Assembly (NCBI GenBank): GCA_032718865.1
Contig: JALUTQ010000003.1
Location: 464,001-528,000 of the forward strand
Origin: Tilletia caries
Lineage: Eukaryota > Basidiomycota > Exobasidiomycetes > Tilletiales > Tilletiaceae
Direction: 5' to 3'
DNA: 64,000 nucleotides
Shown: positions 56,707-64,000 of the stretch, in pieces
Layout of the letters: each line of letters opens with the position of its first letter
How positions within the stretch are numbered: position 1 is the stretch's first letter
Made by a program: the position numbers and the translations under genes
Notes under the pieces: generated by a model
Told to the model about the DNA's origin: nothing
The model's database searches: none
What the model saw: the letters and a program-made list of their open reading frames with translations, nothing else

Positions 56707-59700
56707 ATGGTGTCCGAAATTCTGGCCACCAGCGCGGCTTCTGCCTCGCCCTCCTCCAATTCGGAATCAAGTGCCGTCGAAACACCTCCGGTCAACGAGA
56801 AGGATGTCGCTCTCGCCACCAGTCCACGCAAGACAAACCTAGAAAAGCTTTCCCGCCACCAAACTAAGGCTCCGCTTTTTCTCTACCTCTTCACCTTCGG
56901 TCCACCCATCTCGCTCCGCTCGCCGAGCGCCTTTTTCACCCACCCGAGAACATTGTACTTCATCGGCTTTGTATCAGCCATCATCGCCGCAGGAACCATT
57001 CCCTCCCTCGACTTGAATTACGGTTACTGGGTCAACGCTCTGTCGCGCGTCGACATCACCAATGACGAACGGACCTCAATCTCAAATCGAACGGCTGGCG
57101 TGTCTGCCGCTCTCGGTTTGGCCAACGCTATCTTCACTACCATCTATTTTACCGCTTTCTGCCTCGCCTCGGAGCGGCTAAGTTCCGACTTGCGAGAGAC
57201 GTACGTCGCCGCCACGCTCGCTCAGGACGTGAGCTTCTTTGACCTTCACGGTCCCGGTGAGGTCGCATCACGGGTCAGCAAGGATGTCAATAATGTCCGG
57301 GTCGCTTTCGGAGAAAAGACGGCTTATTTGATCTACGGCGTCAGTAATTTGGTCGTTGCTCTCTCTTTTGCGTTCGCTCGTTCACCCAAGGTAGCTGGGA
57401 TCATGTTTGGACTCATTCCCGTAAGTTCCTCGATATATGTAAACAGACAGGACTTTTCAATTCTGACCAAAAAGCTATTCCCCTTCTTCAGCTCACCATC
57501 GCTGCCTTCGCAATCCTCGGCATATTCAGCGAGAAGATTGGGGCACCCGCCGCTGCCATGGAAGGTCGAGTCGCCACCTACGTCGAGCAGATGCTCAGTA
57601 GTCCGCGAGTGGTCCAAGCGTTCTCAATGCAAGCCGCTCTGGTTCAACGACTCGAGAAAGCCATGCTCTCGCCATTGAGAGTTCTAGGCCGTCGCCGCGC
57701 CGCTATCCGAGGCGCCGAAGTCTCAACGCTGTTCTTTATCATTTTCGGAGCGTACGCCCTGTTCTTCGCCTGGGGAGCATTCCTCATCTCTCACGGGTAT
57801 ACGAGCGTCGGCGCCTCTACGACTGCGTTCTGGTCAGCTATCAACTCGATCTTCGGTCTGGCTAATGTGGTGCCGCACGTACCTGGCATCATCAACGGCT
57901 TCCTCTCCCTCCGGACACTCCGCACCACCATCGAGCGTCAACCCAAAATAGATGTGCGCGATGAGGGCGGTGTCACCCTTCCCCCCGGCTCCTTTGAGTC
58001 CTCCTTCGAGCTGAAGGACGTCACCTTCGCCTATGCGGCTCGCCCAGCGCACGCCAGTCTACGAGACGTCAGCCTAAAGATTGAACCGGGGAAGATGACT
58101 GCGCTGGTCGGACCGAGCGGATCAGGCAAGTCGACCATCGCCAGTCTTCTAATCCGCGAAGCCGACCCAGAGACATCTAACGTCCTCTCCGAAGAAGATG
58201 CCGCTCTGATGGCTTTCATTGCGGAAAGCAACAAGAGGGAGAAGAACAAAGGAGAAAAGGATGACAAGAAGGCCGACAAGAAAGCCAAGGGCAAGAACGA
58301 TAGCGCGAGCGAAAGCGAGAAGCCCGAATTGGATGTCGAGGTGGCTGATCGAGTCAAAGGTCACGGCGTTGTCTGTTATGCCGGTCACGACCTTCGCACG
58401 CTGAACGTCAAATGGCTCCGATCCCAGGTTGCAGTTGTCCAACAGCATCCTCAACTGTTCACCGGAACAGTTTTCGCCAACGTCGCCGCAGGTTTAGTCA
58501 GCACTCCTTATGAATGGATCGACGATGGCAAATCCGAAATCGACTTGAGCAAGGAGGAGAAGGAACGCTACGACGCTACTCGTGCCAAAGTTCAGTCTGC
58601 GCTGGAGAAGGCACAAGCGTGGGAATTTGTCCAGCGCTTGCCACAAGGTGTCGACACCGTTATCTCTGGTGGTCGAACTGGCGTCCTTTCGGGTGGCCAA
58701 AGACAGAGAGTCGCCATCGCACGCGCTCTCGTCTCCGAACCGATGATGCTTGCCCTAGACGAAGCCACTTCAGCCCTTGACTCGTCGACAGAGGAACGTA
58801 TCCGGCTAATGCTCGAAGAAGAGCAGCGCACACGAGGAATGACTGTCGTCACCATCGCACATCGGCTTTCGACGGTCGAGAAGGCGGACCGAATCCTGGT
58901 CATCGATCAAGGACGGGTCGTCGATGATGGAACGCATGAGGAACTTATGCAATCTGGCCGGAAGAATCGGACATACCGCAAGATGGTGCTCCGACAGCGG
59001 GCTGTGGCGCAAGGCGACGAGCCGGACGATGTGGAGGTTGAGGCTCTCACCAGTGCAGGCACCGAGACGGAGAGTGGTGACATGCTAACCAGGGTGGCTT
59101 CGGCTTCCTACGGCCACGAGCGCGACGAGAGGCCAGGACTCCAAACTGCGAATTCGGGCATAGGAAGCTCGGCCCTTGCCCTGGCCGCTGATTCACACAC
59201 TGCCATTCAGAGGCTGAACTCACGATCGGCATCGACGCCGCACGGCCATCAGACCGCAGAGCCATCCTCGACGCCTGCCCAGCACGCCGCTGCTCGTCGA
59301 CGGTATCAAGCCGCTGCGTTGAGCTGGGGTGGGATCGTAGCTGTCCCCGCACCGACGTCGTCCCAGCACCACGGTCCCACAGATGTGCCAACGATGAAAC
59401 GGCTCGGTCGGACGCTCTGGGCTCGAGCTCGGCCGCAGATGTCGTTCTTCGCGATCGGATGCATCGCCAGTGTTTTCGTCGGTGTGGCTTTCCCGCTCAT
59501 CTCCTGGTTGACAGGCCACGGCATCGCCGCCCTCGGCCTTCCGGATCCCGTCGAGCTCCGACGCCAGTCGTACAAGTGGTCGCTCTACCTGCTCCTGATA
59601 GCATTTGTCGTCTTCATTGCGTGCGGGATGCAAGGATGGTTCCTCGAAGTCGCTAGTGATCGGACGCTGCGTCTGTTTCAGCGGGACACCCTCGAATCCT

Positions 59701-61453
59701 TGCTGTCGCAGGAGATTGGCTACTTCGATGCAGAGGACCAGGCCAGCGGTGGGTTGACGGCTGCTTTGACCTCCCACCCGGAAAAAGTCGGCAATGCGTC
59801 TGGTATAATCTTCGGCCAATTGTTGATGAGCATCGTCAATGTCTTCGGCTCTGTTCTCCTCGCTTTCCTGCTCAACTGGCGTGGTGCCGTCGTTGAGTTG
59901 AGCCCCCTTATCCTGGTCGCCATCTTTGCGTACACTAACGTCGTCTTCCTGGAAAAGTACGAGACCATGGCGACCAGGCCCGTGCAGCATGCTTCCGCGT
60001 ACGTCTCCGAGCAGATCGACGGAATTCGTACAGTGGCGGCGCTGGGACGCCAAGAAGCCGTGCTGCACACATTCCGGACGAAGAACAAGCGACTGCGGAA
60101 TCGGATCAAGTATCTCGTCAATGGCGCGTTCGGATACTCAATGAACACGGCCTCCATGCTTTTCATCGCCAGTCTCGTCTTTTACTGGTCCGGCGTCCTC
60201 CTCAACCGGGGCCAGGCGACCAACGTGGAGGTTTTTGGAGGCATGGAGGCGGTCATCGTCGGATCGTTCAGTTTGATGCGCCTGGCCTCTCTCCTGCCAG
60301 ACTATGCGCGCGGACTGAGTTCGCTCCGGGTCTTGACCGACTGGCTGGAGCGTGTTCCGAAGATTGCCAAGTATGTGCTCGTCAAGCCTTCGGAGGGCGA
60401 CGACAACAGGACTGATCAGCCGAAGAAACATGACGGATCATCCGGCGCCGGGTCCGAGGACTATAAGAAGGACGAGGGCATGTTCGACAGCGTTGCTCAG
60501 GACATTGTCTTCTCGGACGTAGAGATGCGGTACCCTCAACGGCCGGACCATCCCGCCTTGCGATCGCTCGATCTGACCATCAAGGCGGGCGAGACGACTG
60601 CGTTCGTAGGCACGAGTGGGAGTGGCAAGTCGTCGTGCCTCAATCTGCTCTCGCGCTTTTACGACCCGGTGGCTGGATCGATCACGTGTGGAGGGATCGA
60701 TATTCGGGCCATGCCGCTGGATGAGTGGAGGGGCCGGGCGGCGCTGGTGTCGCAGGATCCCGTGCTGTACGAAGGCTCCGTGCGCTGGAACTTAAAGGTG
60801 AGTGGCTGCGATTCAACGCTAAGCAAGGGGAATCCCAAGCCTGATCTCTTTATTTCTTCTTCTTCGCAGCTTGGCGCCATCGACCCGGAGAGTGTTACGG
60901 ACGAGGAGATCCGGTTCGCATGCGAGCAAGCGTGCATCTTGGACTTCATCCTCTCGCTTCCAGGCGGCTTTGACGAGGACCTGGGCATGAAGGGCATGAA
61001 CCTCAGTGGCGGTCAGAAGCAGCGATTGTGTATCGCTCGCGCGCTGCTGAGGAAGCCTGAGATTCTGCTGCTGGACGAGGCTACGTCGGCGCTGGATGCG
61101 GAGTCGGAGGCGACAGTGCAGCTTGCGCTGGAGCGGGCATCGAAGGGAAGGTGAGTACACTCTGATCTGGCTCGTAACGTGTTGTGATGCTGACTTTTTG
61201 CCCCACCGTCGCCCTGTTGTAGAACCACGGTCGTGATAGCGCACCGCCTGTCGACCATTCGCAAGGCGGACACGATCCACGTCGTCGAGGATGGACGTAT
61301 CGTCGAAAGTGGCTCGCACGCGGAGTTGCTGGCTCGGAAGGGTCGCTACCTCGAGGTGAGCTGCATGTCTTTTCCACCTTTCCGACCTTGGACGACCCTT
61401 GCTGACTCCCAGAGCATTTTCTCCCCTCATAGCTGATCGAGGCTCAACTTTGA
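56707..61453 (+). CDS. ABCB-type full ABC transporter (MDR/Ste6-like)
   Basis: Five coding exons (56707-57420, 57492-60797, 60870-61150, 61223-61355, 61433-61453) with introns of 71, 72, 72 and 77 nt give 1,484 residues. The layout is TMD1-NBD1-TMD2-NBD2. NBD1 has Walker [10 protein letters not shown] (~444), signature LSGGQRQR (~637) and Walker [17 protein letters not shown]2 has GTSGSGKSS (~1278), LSGGQKQR (~1383) and [12 protein letters not shown]. Both ATP sites are canonical. Membrane helices start near residue 85 ([17 protein letters not shown]). Such pumps export drugs, lipids or the farnesylated mating pheromone at the plasma membrane. NBD1 carries a ~75-residue Lys/Glu-rich insert between Walker A and the Q-loop ([20 protein letters not shown]), as some fungal Ste6-like proteins do. 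The last exon encodes only LIEAQL. Which substrate it moves cannot be told. Confidence 0.9.
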
Positions 61454-62224
61454 ACGGCGGCCTCTCCCCATGGATCTTTGCTTTTTCACGAACGCTTTTT
61501 ATCAGTTCCCTACGTACCTACTTAGACTTGGACACTTCCTCGGCCCTACACTACTTCAAACGGGATACAGAAGACAGGGCCGCCCGGAAGGGTGAAGACT
61601 TTGTACTTTTTCTTTCCACCTTGACCTTGGGCACCTGTAAGATGTCTACGCAATGACAAGCTTCTGCAAGCCCCAAATGAACGGGTCGCCTTGCGGGCCA
61701 CGGGCCCACGGCTGGCACCGTCGGCGTCGACGTGGCAACTGCACAGCTGCGAGAGATGTTGCCGGGCGTGTCTTCGCCGCACGGCTTCTTGGACTTCTTG
61801 GGTGTGGGAAGACTCGCTCGAGACCTTGCGACATCTTGGTCTCTCTGTGTGGAGAGCTCAGCCAGAAGCGAAGTCTGCACGGGAGTCTGAGGGGTTTCCC
61901 CAACATTTGGCGGGTGACGTAGTCTGGTCACACCAGACCGTCGACGCACGTGATGAGAGGACACAAGATCCCGTGGAGACGGTCTGGCACCACTCGACTC
62001 GATTTCATTGGGCACCTCCCTCACTCAGAGCCAAAGTTGTCTACCTCATTTCGTCGCCCATCTCGCGCTTCCAGAGGGCTCGCGCACGGGCCCTCACTCA
62101 CTCAAAACTCCCTTCGACTGACTGAGCAAGGCTGTTGCTATGCAGAGGAGTGGAAAAACTAGGGCTGAGGTAGCAGATAAAGGAAGAGACCAGAAATGCG
62201 GTTGACAGAAGCGTCAGCTACGAC
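61454..62224. other. Intergenic region with an inverted-repeat arm
   Basis: Downstream of the transporter gene. AGTCTGGTCACACCAGACCG (about 61922-61941) is repeated in exact reverse complement near 62757-62776, on the far side of the hAT-like element. GCGGGTGACGT accompanies both copies. No gene is seen. Confidence 0.45.
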
Positions 62225-62542
62225 CAGTGTTGTGAGTACGGGCCCCGCCCGAACGGGTGACCGTTCGGATAATGGCTTCGGGCGGGTAAAATTGCCACAC
62301 GGAGTCGCGCGGGCGGGTAGCATTCTCACAGAAAAAATTCCGGGCATTTCGGGGGGCAACCCGACGACGATTTTGCAGCGCTCGAAGCTGTCGGGCCCTA
62401 GTCGTGCCTGCCCCAGCAGCGGGCCGGGCGGGTGGTGACTGTGAGGATTTTCAAATCGGGCGGGTACAAAAACAGTGAAAACGCCACGTTACCCGGCACT
62501 ACCCGGTCCGAACCCGCCCGTTACCCGAAACTAACAACACTG
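62225..62542. mobile_element. hAT-like short element (318 bp)
   Basis: Ends CAGTGTTGTGAGT (62225) and its near mirror ending AACAACACTG (62542), framed by the perfect 8-bp duplication GCTACGAC (62217-62224 and 62543-62550). CAGTGTTG is a common hAT terminus. The interior is rich in CGGGCGGGT and CCCGCCCG motifs in both orientations and has no coding capacity. Confidence 0.85.
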
Positions 62543-62550
62543 GCTACGAC

Positions 62551-63475
62551 CATGGGAAGTGCCGGAATACCAAAACAACACCTGGACTGTGTACTTTGGG
62601 TGTAACCCTCACAAGGCCGATGACTTTGTTCTGACATTGGTTGATGAGTAAAGGTGCTGTGAGGCATGGAAGTGTGCGTTGGTTGGATGCAAAAGGAAAA
62701 TTTTGCGGGAGGTGTCACTCAAATTTCGTCGAGTGGAGCCAGACCGCGCACAGCGCGGTCTGGTGTGACCAGACTAGCGGGTGACGTTAGTAGTGATGGT
62801 CTCGCATTTTGGGACAGGGGAACGGGAACGGACGCTGAGCCTCCTTTCCTTCTCATCCCGCTCTCAAGTCTCAACGACATCGACCTCGCTCTCCACCACC
62901 TGCCTCAGCTTCCCATTCATCTCCGCTCGTTTTCCAGGACAGTTCAAGCTCAGCCTTCTACCAGCGCGACTCCGACAGCGAACGACTACAGCAGCAACAG
63001 CAGCAGCAGCAGCAGGAAGGAGCGACAGCAACACTTCCTCCTCCCAACCTTGGACTCTCGTCTCCCGCGCCAGCAAGGACGGCCCTCTGCCATCGAGCCT
63101 AGACCTCCCTCTCTCTCTCATCTACTGCGAATAGTCTTCTCAGTGGGAGCAGCAAGCAAACCACCACCCCTTTCTTCCGGCCCCACTCAGACAGCGAGCG
63201 AAGGTCCCGTCCCACACGACCACGTCCCCCCCGCCCCGCCTTTTCGCAACACCCGTCAAATTTCCCGCCCGGAAGCACCGCCTTCAGGAATTCACTTCCC
63301 TTGGCAAAGTCAACCAAAAGTCGCATAGAAAAACACGCGACACACACCCTAACATATACACGTTACCCATATACGTCACTGCGTGATCAACAGCCAGCCA
63401 ACACCTTCCCCCTGTTTTCTCTCCGACCCGGTTCTCCGACTCGAAACCCCCCAACAACCCAACACCCAGTATCAA
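62551..63475. other. Upstream region of the Sec14-like gene
   Basis: Contains the perfect hairpin CCAGACCGCGC-ACA-GCGCGGTCTGG (about 62744-62768) and, further on, a pyrimidine-rich leader with a CAG/CAGCAG tract (about 62988-63015). No other gene is seen. The promoter should lie here. Confidence 0.45.
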
Positions 63476-64000
63476 ATGGCCCTCTGGCGCACGAACTCGA
63501 ACACGTCTACAGCCTCGAAGGCCTCGAAAGCGTCTAAATACAGCAAGAAGGACAAGGAGAAGGATAACGGAATGGATCTGTTTCGTCAGGATGAACATCT
63601 GCGTGGACGACCGGGCCATCTGGATCCGGGACAGCAGCATCAGCTGAAGAAGCTGCGCCAGTTGGTGAGTTTTCTTGGGGTTCTCTTTCGCGGACATGTG
63701 TGTGCGCGCGCGCCTGTGTGTGTATGCTGTGCAACAAAGGGGTGGCACGACGCGCGGAATGTCTGCACCATACGAGTGGAAGATTCTAACCTAACTCTCC
63801 CCCTTCATTCTGTTTTGTCCAGGTCGAAGAAGAGAACCTCTACGTGCCCGCGCGCCACGACGACGCCTGCCTATGTCGGTTTCTGCGTGCCCGCAAATGG
63901 AACGCGGACGAAGCCTTGACGATGTTCACCGCGGCCGAGAAGTGGCGGAAGGAGTTTGGTGTCGACGAGCTGTATGAGAACTTTGACTACCCGGAGCAGG
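63476..64000 (+). CDS. Sec14-like CRAL-TRIO lipid-transfer protein (5' part)
   Basis: Exon 1 (63476-63664) has a Ser/Lys-rich start (MALWRTNSNTSTASKASKAS) and then the CRAL-TRIO N-terminal helices (LRGRPGHLDPGQQHQLKKLR). A 158-nt phase-0 intron (63665-63822, GTGAGT...GTCCAG) leads to exon 2, with DDACLCRFLRARKWNADEAL and AAEKWRKEFGVDELYENFDY. This is the classical Sec14 N-terminal lobe. The lipid-binding CRAL-TRIO lobe lies beyond the window edge. Such proteins exchange phosphatidylinositol and phosphatidylcholine between membranes and keep Golgi secretion going. The ATG is the first in the frame after a pyrimidine-rich leader. The N-terminal ~30 residues before the domain are longer than in yeast Sec14. 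Confidence 0.9.

Overview
The window looks like nuclear DNA of a basidiomycete fungus. Genes are GC-rich, carry short GT-AG introns (about 65-160 nt) in long exons, and encode low-complexity Ser/Pro/Ala-rich proteins. The retrotransposons and a DUF6589-like gene are of types known from that phylum. A red-yeast or smut-like lineage is possible, but I cannot place the genus.

Left part (1-17.5 kb): four genes, all on the minus strand. They are a DH-PH Rho guanine-nucleotide exchange factor, a small secreted protein with 14 cysteines, a large protein with a citron-homology (CNH)-like domain, and a glutathione S-transferase. DH-PH and CNH are often fused in fungal Rho exchange factors. Here they lie in two genes about 3.7 kb apart, so a link in Rho signalling is plausible.

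Middle part (about 17.5-56 kb): a mobile-element-rich block of nested insertions and gene relics. A hAT-like element with few coding features (10-bp ends, 8-bp target duplication) was hit by a Ty3/gypsy element with two identical LTRs. That gypsy element has a -1 frameshift signal at the gag/pol junction, and its RNase H is cut in two by the integrase. A second hAT-like element splits the exon of an unidentified gene, and the reading frame is continuous once the insertion is ignored. A Ty1/copia element with unlike LTRs carries antisense tRNA-like sequence. After it come fragments of DOMON, Hsp70 and 2-methylcitrate dehydratase (PrpD) genes and mariner-like and CACTA-like short elements. An apparently intact DUF6589-like gene lies tail to tail with a rearranged RecQ-like helicase relic.

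Right part (56.7-64 kb): an intact ABCB-type full transporter of 1,484 codons in five coding exons, another short hAT-like element, and the 5' end of a Sec14-like lipid-transfer protein that runs off the window.

All located frameshifts in the two retrotransposons are one-base gains in homopolymer runs, although the gypsy LTRs are identical. That pattern calls for checking against raw reads. No rRNA gene, intact tRNA gene or CRISPR array was seen.
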